This document shows, piece after piece, positions 9,004-17,320 of a DNA stretch of 64,000 nucleotides. Positions within the stretch are counted from its first letter, which is position 1. Every line of letters begins with the position of its first letter. The notes below the pieces were generated by a model. The model saw only the letters and a program-made list of their open reading frames with translations, was not told the origin of the DNA and ran no database searches. A program made the position numbers and the translations under genes. Origin of the DNA: Stakelama pacifica (GTDB lineage: Bacteria; Pseudomonadota; Alphaproteobacteria; Sphingomonadales; Sphingomonadaceae); contig NZ_SNWD01000007.1 of assembly GCF_004361835.1 (NCBI RefSeq), positions 117,244-181,243 on the forward strand. The letters are read 5' to 3'.

Positions 9004-9756
9004 ATGGCAAATTGGTCTGATCCCCGACCGACCGCCGCGCGCTATGCGACGGGCGCAGGTACGCGCTCCGACGCGTATGATGCGGGGCTGCGGTCCTATA
9101 TGCTTTCGGTGTATAATTACATGGCCTCGGGCGTGCTGCTGACCGGCATCGTCGCGATGGTGTTCGCCCTGTCGGGTGCGGTCGGCTCGCTGGTCGATAT
9201 GCAGACGGGCCGGATGACCGCGCTCGGCTGGATCGTGTCGCTTGCGCCGCTGGGCATCGTATTCGCGATGAGCTTCGGTCAGGCGAAAATGAAGACCTCG
9301 ACGCTTCAAGCGCTGTTCTGGGGCTTTGCGCTGCTGATGGGCATGTCGCTCTCGACGATCTTTCTCGTCTATACCGGCACGATGATCGCGCAGGCGTTCT
9401 TCGCGACCGCCGCCGGTTTCGCCGGGCTCAGCCTCTACGGCTATACCACGAAGAAGGATCTGTCGGGTCTCGGCACGTTCCTGATCATGGGCGTGATCGG
9501 GTTGCTTGTCGCGATGCTGCTCAATGCCTTCATCTTTCAGTCGGGCGTGATGGATCTGGTGATTTCGATCCTCGGCGTGCTGATCTTTGCGGGGCTCACG
9601 GCCTATGACACGCAGAAGATCAAGAGCATGTACGACTATGTCGCCGGAACCGACATGATGGGCAAGGTCGTGATTATGGGGGCGCTGAACCTCTATCTCG
9701 ACTTCATCAACATGTTCCTCTTCCTGCTTCGCATCATGGGAAGCCAGCGCAGCTAA
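9004..9756 (+). CDS. Bax inhibitor-1/YccA family membrane protein
   Basis: The 250-residue protein has seven predicted membrane helices after a short soluble N-terminus (ARYATGAGTRSDAYDAGLRSYM) and ends with the family signature FAGLTAYDTQKIKSMYDY...LNLYLDFINMFLFLLRI. BI-1/TMBIM proteins are ion-leak channels in characterised cases; YccA modulates FtsH protease in E. coli. Two adjacent ATG codons (9001 and 9004) follow AAAGGAG; the second has better spacing. A terminator follows. Confidence 0.92.
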   Translation: MANWSDPRPTAARYATGAGTRSDAYDAGLRSYMLSVYNYMASGVLLTGIVAMVFALSGAVGSLVDMQTGRMTALGWIVSLAPLGIVFAMSFGQAKMKTSTLQALFWGFALLMGMSLSTIFLVYTGTMIAQAFFATAAGFAGLSLYGYTTKKDLSGLGTFLIMGVIGLLVAMLLNAFIFQSGVMDLVISILGVLIFAGLTAYDTQKIKSMYDYVAGTDMMGKVVIMGALNLYLDFINMFLFLLRIMGSQRS

Positions 9757-9787
9757 GCGCGGCCCTTTCGCGAACGCGGATGCAATC

Positions 9788-9821
9788 AGGCCCGGCGGGG
9801 AACCTCGCCGGGCCTTTTTAT
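9788..9821 (+). terminator. Rho-independent terminator after the BI-1 gene
   Basis: AGGCCCGGCG and CGCCGGGCCT form a 10-bp stem with a short GGGAACCT loop, followed by TTTTT. It lies about 30 bases after the stop codon. Confidence 0.88.
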
Positions 9822-9902
9822 TGATCTTTTGTAATCGCCTGGCCCCGGCGGAACGGGGCACCCGCTTGCTCGTTGGTCGCAAAAGCAATCGGGAGACTGA
9901 AC

Positions 9903-10214
9903 ATGGCCGACAAGACCGGAACCGGAGTGGACGAACGCGCAATGGGCGGCATGTCCGTCGCGCCGCCCGACCCCGATAGCGAAGCGGAGACCGCGAAGCG
10001 CCAGAAGCACTCCTCCATCGAGGAGCGGCTGCAACGCAATCCGGAAAGCAAGCAGGCGCGGCTCGACGCAGGTGTCGAGGAATCAATGGACGCCTCCGAT
10101 CCGCCCGCCACGACTCAGCCGGTGCATGCCAGCGATCCGGCGCCGTCCTCGGGCTATGATGAAGAGGCAGAGCGCCGGCGTCGTCAGGATGAAGATGAAG
10201 ACGATGGCGAATGA
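9903..10214 (+). CDS. Small acidic hydrophilic protein
   Basis: The 103-residue product is very hydrophilic, rich in Asp, Glu, Arg and Pro, and ends in an acidic tail (RRRRQDEDEDDGE). It begins MADKTGTGVDERAMGG and has no membrane segment. Composition suggests intrinsic disorder. ATG at 9903 has GGGAG upstream. I recognise no named family; similar short acidic proteins are common in sphingomonads. It lies 26 bases before the cation-efflux gene. Confidence 0.6.
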   Translation: MADKTGTGVDERAMGGMSVAPPDPDSEAETAKRQKHSSIEERLQRNPESKQARLDAGVEESMDASDPPATTQPVHASDPAPSSGYDEEAERRRRQDEDEDDGE

Positions 10215-10240
10215 CTGACCATGGGGCGGCAGCCTGACCC

Positions 10241-11301
10241 ATGGCAGGCCAAGTAGCGCATAAGAAAGACGGCTGGCGCGAGCATATCGTTCTATATGCC
10301 GCGCTTGCCGCGAATATCGGGATCGCCGTCGCGAAATTCATCGCGGCGGCGCTTTCAGGTTCGTCCTCGATGCTGACCGAAGGCTTTCATTGCTTGCCGC
10401 GAATATCGGGATCGCCGTCGCGAAATTCATCGCGGCGGCGCTTTCAGGTTCGTCCTCGATGCTGACCGAAGGCTTTCATTCGGTCGTGGACAGCGGCAAT
10501 CAGATATTGCTGCTCTATGGCGAGCATCGCGCCAAGAAGCTGCCGGACGAGGCGCATCCCTTCGGCTATGGCCGCGAACTCTATTTCTGGGCTTTTGTCG
10601 TCGCGATCCTGATCTTTGCGATCGGTGCAGGCTTTTCGATCTATGAGGGCTATCGCCACATCAAACATCCTTCCGAACTGGAGGATGCAACGCTCAGCTA
10701 TATCGTGCTTGGTGTCGCTTTCCTGATGGAAGGGGCGTCCTGGGGAATCGCAGTCAAGGAATTCGCCGCGGCCAAGGGCGATCTCGGCTGGTGGCAGGCG
10801 GTACGCGAATCGAAAGACCCGAGCGGTTTCGTGGTGCTGTTCGAGGACAGCGCCGCCTGTGCCGGACTGGTCGTTGCGGCGCTCGGTATTTTTGCCAGCC
10901 ATTATTTCGGCGATGCGCGGATCGACGGCGTTGCGTCGATCGTGATCGGCCTGATCCTCGGCGCGGTTGCGCTGCTGCTCGCACGTGAGGCCAAGGGACT
11001 GCTGATCGGCGAGCGCGCCGATAGTCGGGTGGTCGAGAAGATCAGAAGTATCGTCGGCGCGCATGAGGCGGTTGTCGGCGTCAATCATGTCCGCACCATC
11101 CACACCTCGCCCGACGGTATCTTTGCCGCAGTGAGCGCCGATTTCGAGGACAGTGTGTCGATGGGTGCGGCTGAGACGATCATCGAAGAAATCGAGGATT
11201 CGCTGCGTGTCGCGGTGCCGCAGCTGACCTCAATCTATATCCGCCCCGAAAAGCGGGAAGATGCGGCGGTGCAGCCGCGCAACCTTCAGGATATGGTGTA
11301 G
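10241..11301 (+). pseudogene. Cation diffusion facilitator transporter, frameshifted by an 89-bp tandem duplication
   Basis: The gene encodes a CDF (cation efflux) transporter of the family that exchanges Zn2+, Fe2+ or Co2+ for protons. Its first 50 codons (MAGQVAHKKDGWREHIVLYA... to MLTEGFH) run into an exact copy of bases 10303-10391 repeated at 10392-10480. Since 89 is not a multiple of three, the frame is lost. Removing one copy restores a continuous 323-residue protein with GFHSVVDSGNQILLLYG (metal-site Asp) and a C-terminal cytoplasmic domain. A TTG at 10390 could restart translation in the second copy, but the first membrane helix would lack its N-terminal context. It is probably inactive unless one copy is deleted, or an assembly artefact. 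Confidence 0.85.
10303..10480 (+). repeat. Exact 89-bp tandem duplication
   Basis: Bases 10303-10391 and 10392-10480 are identical by eye and directly adjacent; the flanks differ (C versus T on the left, G versus C on the right). The unit lies wholly inside the transporter gene. Confidence 0.95.
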
Positions 11302-11340
11302 CGGCGGGATGCGGGCCGGGCGGGCAGCCCGCCATCCGCC

Positions 11341-12003
11341 TCACGGCGCGGGCGTGATTTCGATCAGGTCGAGTTTCGATTCGAACGCAGGCCGGGGCAG
11401 CGCCAGTCGCCAGCGCGCATCTCCGATACGCTCCACAAAGCCCGCCATGTCGCGGTCCTGATCACGGCCATAATCGAGCGCGCGATGTTGGTTACCCAGC
11501 ATCAGCGTGCCGAGGAACACCCCCCGCGCGGCGGTGTCGGGAAAGATCAGCCCGACGGGCCGCTGCGACCCGCCATAACGGGTGAGGCTGAGCACATCAT
11601 CTTCGCGTTCGATCCGGCAGGGATAGCCCGGATAATCGACATAGCGCGAGAGCCCCTGCTGCGCGGAGCCGAGTTTCACGGTGCGGCAGCGATAATCGCC
11701 GGGCGGCGGCAGCGGATCGGTAAGCGCGCGGTCGGGATCGAACAGCGCCGGATCGGCGGCAATCGCTTGCGGATCGGCGCTTCGTGCCTCGGCAAGTGCC
11801 TCGATCCATGTGTCGCGCCAGTTGCGCAGCCGGGCGCGATCGGCATCGGTCGCGACCTGACGCCAGTTGACGGCGTTGGCCTCTCCGGAAGCAGGGGCGC
11901 TGGCGATCGGCGCGGGCTTATCCGCCGGAGCGGATGTGCGATGCGCACACCCGCCCAGCACGATTACCCCTATCGAAATGCCGACCAGCCTGCTCCACGC
12001 CAT
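11341..12003 (-). CDS. DUF4893 domain lipoprotein
   Basis: The 220-residue protein starts with a lipoprotein signal, lipobox LGGC (Cys19), followed by a Pro/Ala-rich spacer and a DUF4893-type domain from about residue 45 (NWRQVATDADRARLRNWRDTW) to the end (LDLIEITPAP). The function of this family is unknown; it is common in sphingomonads. The ATG at 12003 is preceded by GGGGGAG. It lies 76 bases downstream of the 3-hydroxybutyrate dehydrogenase gene on the same strand. Confidence 0.8.
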   Translation of the reverse strand: MAWSRLVGISIGVIVLGGCAHRTSAPADKPAPIASAPASGEANAVNWRQVATDADRARLRNWRDTWIEALAEARSADPQAIAADPALFDPDRALTDPLPPPGDYRCRTVKLGSAQQGLSRYVDYPGYPCRIEREDDVLSLTRYGGSQRPVGLIFPDTAARGVFLGTLMLGNQHRALDYGRDQDRDMAGFVERIGDARWRLALPRPAFESKLDLIEITPAP

Positions 12004-12079
12004 ATACACTCCCCCAAATGGAAGCGCACAGCCTAACCGAAGCAGCCCTTCTGTCGAGGCTTTCGACCGGATTCGGTAA

Positions 12080-12865
12080 TTATTCGGCGGTCCAGCCGCC
12101 ATCGATCGAATAATTGGCGCCGGTGATCGCCTTTGCCTCATCCCGGCACAGGAACAGCGCGAGCGCCGCAACCTGTTCAGGCATCACGAATTCCTTCGTC
12201 GGCTGCGCCGAGAGCAGGACATCGTTCATCACCTGTTCGCGCGTCATTCCCCGCGATTTCATCGTGTCGGGAATCTGATCCTCGACCAGCGGGGTCCAGA
12301 CATAGCCGGGCGAGATGCAGTTGACGGTAATGCCATCGGTCGCGGTTTCCAGCGCCAGAGTCTTGGTCAGCCCGGCAATGCCGTGCTTCGCCATGATATA
12401 TGCGCTCTTGTTCGGGCTCGCGACCAGACTATGGGCGGAGGCGGTGGACAGGATGCGGCCCCAGCCCTTTTCCTTCATATGCGGCACGGCGGCGCGGAAC
12501 AGATACCAGGCCGATTTCATATTGATCGAGATGATTGCCTCGAATTTCTCAGGCGGAAAATCCTCGATTTTCGCGACGTGCTGAATACCGGCATTGGCGA
12601 TGACAATATCGGGGCCACCCAGTTCCTGATGACAGCGATCGACCATCGCTGCGATCTGCTCGGGCCTGGTCATGTCGGCGGCGTCGTACAGCGCCTTCGC
12701 ACCGCTGGTTTCGGCGAGCGCGGCGCGCTCTTTCTCGATCTCGCCTTCATCGCCGAAACCGTTGATCATCACAGCGGCGCCCTCGGCCGCGAACGCTTTG
12801 GCATAGGCAAGCCCGATGCCGGAGGTGGAACCGGTGACGATGACGCTTTTGCCCTTCAGAAACAT
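12080..12865 (-). CDS. 3-hydroxybutyrate dehydrogenase
   Basis: This 261-residue classical short-chain dehydrogenase oxidises (R)-3-hydroxybutyrate to acetoacetate with NAD+, a step in polyhydroxybutyrate breakdown. The Rossmann motif TGSTSGIG is at residues 11-18, NAG at 91-93, and the catalytic tetrad is Asn115, Ser143, Tyr156 and Lys160 (SAYIMAKHG). The segment WTPLVEDQIP and the length match BdhA/HbdH closely. It follows the patatin gene by 23 bases on the same strand, a pairing that fits joint lipid or PHB mobilisation. Confidence 0.92.
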   Translation of the reverse strand: MFLKGKSVIVTGSTSGIGLAYAKAFAAEGAAVMINGFGDEGEIEKERAALAETSGAKALYDAADMTRPEQIAAMVDRCHQELGGPDIVIANAGIQHVAKIEDFPPEKFEAIISINMKSAWYLFRAAVPHMKEKGWGRILSTASAHSLVASPNKSAYIMAKHGIAGLTKTLALETATDGITVNCISPGYVWTPLVEDQIPDTMKSRGMTREQVMNDVLLSAQPTKEFVMPEQVAALALFLCRDEAKAITGANYSIDGGWTAE

Positions 12866-12888
12866 GGCCTTGCTACTCCTTGCTTGGA

Positions 12889-14034
12889 TCAGTGATGGGT
12901 GAGGTCGAAGGCGGCGGTTTTCCCGTTGAGAATATTCTGCGCCACCAGACGCGAACGGGCCATCGTCTCCCCCACGGCGGCATGGCCGGACCGCCAATGG
13001 TCCGTCATCGTACGGCGTGAAAATTCGAAATCGCGGCTGCCCCCCTCCCAGGCATTGGCGCGATAGATCAGCTGGACCAGATTAACCGGCAGTTCGGTCG
13101 CGATATCGCGCAGCGCCGCGACATCGGGATCCCCGGCCAGATCGCCGGGCAGCTTATCCAGCACCTTGCGCACTGCGGCGCGCATCGCGCGTTCGCGCAT
13201 ATAGAGATTGGAAACCTGCCGTGTCCGGCTGGAGAAGCGGATTTCCTTCTCGCGCGCCATCACGTCGAGCAGGGTGCGCGGCGGCGCGGCGGTGGCCGAA
13301 AACAGATCGACCTGAAATACCAGCATCGGTGCCGCCTGATTTTCCAGCACATAAGCGAGCGGGGTATTGGACACGAGCCCGCCGTCCCAATAATGCCGCC
13401 CGTCGATTTCGACCGGGGGCAGGCCGGGGGGAAGCGCGCCCGACGCCATCACATGCCGGGCATCGATCTGCATTTCGCTGCTGTCGAAATAGCGGAAATT
13501 GCCGCTTTCGATATCTACCGCGCCGACCGACAGGCGAACCGGTCCGTTGTTGAGCAAATCCCAGTCGATCAGCCGGTCGAGCGTTTCCACAAGCGGCGAG
13601 GTATCGTAAAAGCTGAGCGCCTCCGCAGTACCCGGAATCGCGAACATCGGCGGGACGGGGCGCGGTCGGAAAAAGCCCGGAACCCCCGTTGCCATAACCG
13701 AGGCGGCCGACCATTCATGCGTGAATTCGCGTGCCGTATCCCAGTTGGGAATGGGAAAGCTGGGCAGGGCGCTTGTCACTTCCTCCCAGAACCGGGTCAG
13801 CCGCTCGACCCGGCGTTCGGGCGGATTGCCGGCATAGATGGCGGCGTTGACCGCACCGATCGAAATGCCCGCGACCCAGTTCACATCGATTCGCGAATCA
13901 GAAAGCGCGTCGATCACTCCGGCCTGATAACTGCCCAGCGCGCCGCCGCCCTGAAGGACCAGAGCGACGCAATCCGGAAGGGGCAGCGCGTCGGAGCTTT
14001 TGCGCCGCGAAGGCGAAGGATCAGCATCGGCCAT
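12889..14034 (-). CDS. Patatin-like phospholipase (DUF3734 type)
   Basis: The 381-residue protein has the patatin catalytic signature: oxyanion loop GGGALG (29-34), nucleophile elbow GISIG with Ser58, and catalytic Asp217 in DGGLVSNTP. The C-terminal half resembles the DUF3734 extension found in bacterial patatins. It should be an acyl hydrolase acting on phospholipid or PHB-associated substrates. The ATG at 14034 lacks a strong ribosome site; the frame stays open upstream to 14127 without a better one. Its stop is 23 bases before the dehydrogenase start, so the two form an operon. Confidence 0.88.
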   Translation of the reverse strand: MADADPSPSRRKSSDALPLPDCVALVLQGGGALGSYQAGVIDALSDSRIDVNWVAGISIGAVNAAIYAGNPPERRVERLTRFWEEVTSALPSFPIPNWDTAREFTHEWSAASVMATGVPGFFRPRPVPPMFAIPGTAEALSFYDTSPLVETLDRLIDWDLLNNGPVRLSVGAVDIESGNFRYFDSSEMQIDARHVMASGALPPGLPPVEIDGRHYWDGGLVSNTPLAYVLENQAAPMLVFQVDLFSATAAPPRTLLDVMAREKEIRFSSRTRQVSNLYMRERAMRAAVRKVLDKLPGDLAGDPDVAALRDIATELPVNLVQLIYRANAWEGGSRDFEFSRRTMTDHWRSGHAAVGETMARSRLVAQNILNGKTAAFDLTHH

Positions 14035-14153
14035 GCACGATAGATGGCGCTGGTGCTGCGCTGCATCAAGTAAGCGTGGCGGATAAAGTCGTGCAACGGT
14101 GCGGGCGTTCGCGCATTGTCCTTTCACTGTCAGGGGTTAGCGAAAGGACAAGA

Positions 14154-15032
14154 ATGCGGCTCGACGATCTCGATCCGACGAAACATGCGCGCGATCTGGG
14201 CAGGGGCGGCGGTGGCGGCGGCGGATTCGGGCTGCTGGGCCTGTTGCCCCTGCTATTGGGGCGTCGACTCGGCTGCGGCACGATCGCCATATTGGGCATC
14301 GTGGCGGTGGCGTATCTCTATCTCGGCGGCGGGGGCACGCCCTCCGGCACCGGCACCCAAACGCCTTCGCAACAAACTGCCGGGCGCAGCGTCCCCTGCG
14401 ACACGCCCGACGAATTGTTCGCGTGCCGGGTGATGGCGCTCGCCGACAGCACATGGCAGGATATTTTCGCGCAATCGGGGCAGCGCTACACGCCGGCGAC
14501 GATCAACTTCTATCAGGAGCAGGGCCGGTCGGGCTGCGGAGAGGCGCAGGCGGCGATGGGGCCGTTTTACTGCCCCAGCGATGACGGCGTCTATATCGAC
14601 ACCAGCTTTTTCGACGAGCTGAAGAACCGCTATGGCGCGGCAGGCGATTTCGCCAAAGCCTATGTCATCGCGCATGAAATGGGCCATCATGTGCAGGATC
14701 TGCTCGGCACATCGGGCGAGGTTGCCCAGCGACAGGCGCAACTGGGCCGGACGCAGGGCAATGCGCTTTCGGTCCGGCTGGAGCTTCAGGCCGATTGCTT
14801 TGCCGGTGTCTGGGCAGCGCGCAACCGCGACCGGTTGGAGCCCGGCGATATCGAGGAGGGGATGCGCGCGGCCAATGCGATCGGCGACGATACGCTGCAG
14901 CGTGAGGCGCAGGGACGTGTCGTGCCCGACAGCTTCACCCATGGCACATCGGAGCAACGGATGAAGTGGCTGCGCACCGGCCTGCAATCGGGCGACCCGG
15001 CGGCGTGCGATACGTTCCGTGAAGCGGTATGA
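14154..15032 (+). CDS. Neutral zinc metallopeptidase, YpfJ/KPN_02809 family
   Basis: The 292-residue membrane protein begins MRLDDLDP, has a poly-glycine stretch and one membrane helix (about residues 40-57), then an outer domain with the zinc site HEMGHH (His174, Glu175, His178) and a downstream ELQADCFAGVWA that supplies the third ligand. This arrangement is diagnostic for the family, whose substrate is unknown. AAAGGAC precedes the ATG. It is divergent from the patatin gene, with a 119-base shared promoter region. Confidence 0.92.
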   Translation: MRLDDLDPTKHARDLGRGGGGGGGFGLLGLLPLLLGRRLGCGTIAILGIVAVAYLYLGGGGTPSGTGTQTPSQQTAGRSVPCDTPDELFACRVMALADSTWQDIFAQSGQRYTPATINFYQEQGRSGCGEAQAAMGPFYCPSDDGVYIDTSFFDELKNRYGAAGDFAKAYVIAHEMGHHVQDLLGTSGEVAQRQAQLGRTQGNALSVRLELQADCFAGVWAARNRDRLEPGDIEEGMRAANAIGDDTLQREAQGRVVPDSFTHGTSEQRMKWLRTGLQSGDPAACDTFREAV

Positions 15033-15039
15033 TGCGTGC

Positions 15040-15501
15040 ATGAGCGATGCCGTAACGATCTTCGTCGATGCTGATGCCTGCCCGGTAAAGGAGGAAGTGT
15101 ATCGCGTGGCCGAACGCTATGCCGCGCCGGTTAAGGTGGTGAGCAACAGCCGGCTGCGCGTGCCGCCGATTGACCGGATCGAGCGGGTGGTGGTGAGCGA
15201 CGGCTTCGACGCCGCCGATGACTGGATCGCCGAACGTGCCGGGGCGAACAGCATCGTCGTTACCGCCGATATCCTGCTCGCCGAACGGTGCCTGAAGGCC
15301 GGAGCGAGTGTGATCGCGCCCAACGGCAAGCCCTTCACGATGGATTCGATCGGCGGAGCGGTGGCGACGCGTGCGATCATGGCCGATCTGCGCGCCGGCG
15401 GCGATGTGGTGGGCGGCCCGCCGCCGTTCAGCAAAACCGACCGTTCGCGCTTTTTACAGGCATTGGACGAGGCGATGGTGCGCCTGCGCCGAATGGTCTA
15501 A
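15040..15501 (+). CDS. YaiI/YqxD family protein (UPF0178)
   Basis: The 153-residue protein is a UPF0178/DUF188 member: TIFVDADACPVKEEVYRVAERY at the start with the family's acidic pair, VVVSDGFDAADDWIAERAG in the middle, and GGPPPFSKTDRSRFLQALD near the end. It adopts a PIN-like fold in related structures; activity is not established. The ATG at 15040 begins 8 bases after the peptidase stop; a GTG at 15019 in the same frame would overlap that gene. Confidence 0.88.
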   Translation: MSDAVTIFVDADACPVKEEVYRVAERYAAPVKVVSNSRLRVPPIDRIERVVVSDGFDAADDWIAERAGANSIVVTADILLAERCLKAGASVIAPNGKPFTMDSIGGAVATRAIMADLRAGGDVVGGPPPFSKTDRSRFLQALDEAMVRLRRMV

Positions 15502-15511
15502 AAGCCCCGCC

Positions 15512-15691
15512 ATGGCAGAGAAATTCGAACGGCACCGCCAGCCCTGGCGGCAGGATGAAGTGCAGAAGCTCCACACGCTGGCGCAAAAGGGAATGGGGCT
15601 GAAGGCAATCGCCAAGGCGCTGACCCGCAGCGAGGAATCGGTGAAGGAGCGCGCCAAGGCCGACAAGCTGAACATCGCCAAGCTGCGCTGA
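15512..15691 (+). CDS. Small HTH-like protein
   Basis: A 59-residue basic protein. The segment from PWRQDEVQKLHTLAQKG to SEESVKERAKADKL has the look of a short SANT/Myb-like or GcrA-like helix-turn-helix (a tryptophan, then repeated helices ending in a basic recognition helix). The ATG lies 10 bases after the YaiI stop, so the two are probably cotranscribed. DNA binding is an inference from the pattern only. Confidence 0.65.
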   Translation: MAEKFERHRQPWRQDEVQKLHTLAQKGMGLKAIAKALTRSEESVKERAKADKLNIAKLR

Positions 15692-15727
15692 CGCGGCTCC
15701 TTCGCCTTCACGGATTGGACTGGCGGA

Positions 15728-16717
15728 TCAGAGCTTTACAAGCATCTTGCCGCGATTCTTTCCCGAAAACAGGCCGAGAAACGCGTCGGGCATATTCTCC
15801 AGCCCCTCGACGACGGTTTCCTCCCGGCGAAGCTTGCCTGCCTGCAGCAGCTTGGCCGCCTCTTCATAAAATTCTCCGGCGCGGGACAGATAGTCGCTGA
15901 CGATAAAGCCCTGCACCCGGATGCGATTGCCGATCAGGCGCGGGAGGTAGCGAAGCTCGGTCGGCGCACCGACGTTATATTTGTCGATCATCCCGCAAAT
16001 CGCGAAGCGCGCGCCCTGATTGGCGCAGGCAAAGGCCGCATCGAGATGATCGCCGCCGACATTGTCGAAATACACGTCGATCCCGTCGGGAGCGGCTTCC
16101 ATCAATGCTTTGATCAGCGGCGTGTCCGATTTGTAGTCGATCATCGCATCCGCGCCGAGCGAGCGCACCCAGTCGCATTTCTCCTTGCCGCCCGCCGATC
16201 CGATCACGGTCATGCCACGTGCCTTCGCGATCTGAACCACGGTCGATCCGACCGCGCCCGCAGCGGCGGATACGAACACGACCTCGCCCTCTTTCGCTTC
16301 GGCCACTGCGGTCAGGCCGAAAAAGCCGGTAATGCCGGGCATGCCGAGCTGCCCCAGAAAAGCCTGCGGCTCGACATCAAGCGGCGGCAGTTTCTGCACG
16401 TCGGACGCTTTCACCACCGCTTCGTCGCGCCAGCCGGCCATATGCTGGACCATATCGCCGACCGCAAAACCGTCCGCATTGCTTTCAACGACTTCGCCGA
16501 TCGCGCCGCCCTGCATCGGTGCGCCCAGTTCGAACGGCGGGACATAGCTTTTCACATCGTTCATTCGCCCGCGCATATAGGGATCGACCGACAGCCAGCG
16601 ATTGGCGATGCGCAGCTCGCCCTTACCGGGTTCGCGCAGGTCGATCGGTTTCAGCGCGAAATTGTCGGTCGTCGGCATGCCCTTGGGGCGGCTTTCCAGA
16701 TGCCATGCGCGTGCCAT
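15728..16717 (-). CDS. Zinc-independent MDR oxidoreductase (NADP-dependent, CurA/leukotriene B4 dehydrogenase-like)
   Basis: The 329-residue enzyme belongs to the medium-chain dehydrogenase branch that reduces activated C=C bonds with NADPH. It starts with an ARAWHLESRPKGMPTTDNF block typical of the family, has DPYMRGRMN at residues 45-53 and the nucleotide-binding AAGAVGS at 152-158. The zinc-binding cysteines of alcohol dehydrogenases are absent. Substrate is unknown. It converges on the small HTH-like gene and stands alone on the minus strand. Confidence 0.9.
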   Translation of the reverse strand: MARAWHLESRPKGMPTTDNFALKPIDLREPGKGELRIANRWLSVDPYMRGRMNDVKSYVPPFELGAPMQGGAIGEVVESNADGFAVGDMVQHMAGWRDEAVVKASDVQKLPPLDVEPQAFLGQLGMPGITGFFGLTAVAEAKEGEVVFVSAAAGAVGSTVVQIAKARGMTVIGSAGGKEKCDWVRSLGADAMIDYKSDTPLIKALMEAAPDGIDVYFDNVGGDHLDAAFACANQGARFAICGMIDKYNVGAPTELRYLPRLIGNRIRVQGFIVSDYLSRAGEFYEEAAKLLQAGKLRREETVVEGLENMPDAFLGLFSGKNRGKMLVKL

Positions 16718-16801
16718 GTCTGCATTCTCCTGACGGTTGTTCGAACTATAGGTTTGTCGCGCACGATATGTACGCTTCGTGCAAAGCGTTGCAATAGGCG
16801 G

Positions 16802-17002
16802 TCAGCTTCGACCGGAAGCCTTGTCGTCATAGACCGGATCGAAATCCGGGTCCTGCGCGGCATCGTCCTCCACCCGTTCGCGCGGACCGCGTTCGGGCGG
16901 GATGGGAAGGTCATTGTCGCGCTTCGCAGCGCCGGGATCGTCAAAGCCGGACTGGCCGCTGTCGCGCCGATGACCGGCGATGGGGGATATGGGATCGGGC
17001 AT
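16802..17002 (-). CDS. Small hydrophilic protein
   Basis: The 66-residue product is acidic and proline-rich (MPDPISPIAGHRRDSGQSG..., later RVEDDAAQDPDFDPVYDD), with no membrane segment. AAGGAGCAGGC before the ATG is a good ribosome site, and composition suits a real sphingomonad small protein. No family function is known to me. The region from 17003 to the tRNA shows no further gene. Confidence 0.6.
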   Translation of the reverse strand: MPDPISPIAGHRRDSGQSGFDDPGAAKRDNDLPIPPERGPRERVEDDAAQDPDFDPVYDDKASGRS

Positions 17003-17211
17003 GCCTGCTCCTTCGCCTTTGCTGGGCTCCGGCGACGGCCGGAGGTTCGGCAGGTCAAAGAGCGAAGCGGGGGCGCGGTTCCGGCGGAGCGACGGGACGA
17101 GCTATGCCCATGCCGGGGCGAGGACATGCAAAGTTCAATGTCGATCGCGGTTGCACGCCGCGACAAGCGACGTTAAATGGGCGCTTCCGGTGGCAAGACC
17201 GGACCGGCGGC

Positions 17212-17287
17212 GGGGCTGTAGCTCAGATGGGAGAGCGCTGCAATCGCACTGCAGAGGTCAGGGGTTCGATTCCCCTCAGCTCCACCA
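17212..17287 (+). tRNA. tRNA-Ala (anticodon CGC)
   Basis: Acceptor GGGGCTG pairs with CAGCTCC (one G-T), D arm GCTC/GAGC, anticodon stem CTGCA/TGCAG with loop ATCGCAC (anticodon CGC, codon GCG), T arm AGGGG TTCGATT CCCCT, and an encoded CCA end. The integrase gene begins to read towards it from 34 bases away, so the tRNA 3' part is the probable prophage attachment site and stays intact after integration. Confidence 0.96.
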
Positions 17288-17290
17288 AGC
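17263..17290. other. Presumed left attachment site (attL) in the tRNA-Ala 3' end
   Basis: Tyrosine integrases of this kind commonly recombine in the T-arm and 3' end of a tRNA gene. The position directly beside the integrase makes this the likely left junction. The matching right copy is not within the window, so the core length cannot be read. Confidence 0.5.
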
Positions 17291-17320
17291 CGCCACCCGC
17301 ATAAATCCTAGACTTTTCCA

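Noticed and set aside
8557..10341. A 594-codon open frame on the minus strand across thpR, BI-1 and the following gene
   Set aside because: It lies opposite well-supported genes, has low-complexity Arg/His-rich composition and no recognisable domain; an artefact of high GC.
10390..11301. Intact CDF transporter starting from TTG at 10390
   Set aside because: The TTG has no ribosome site and falls at the duplication junction; the real start at 10241 belongs to the undamaged gene.
16046..17176. A 376-codon plus-strand frame opposite the MDR oxidoreductase
   Set aside because: His/Arg-rich shadow frame of a clear oxidoreductase on the other strand.
17104..17304. A 66-codon frame reading through tRNA-Ala
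   Set aside because: It overlaps the tRNA completely and has no ribosome site or domain.
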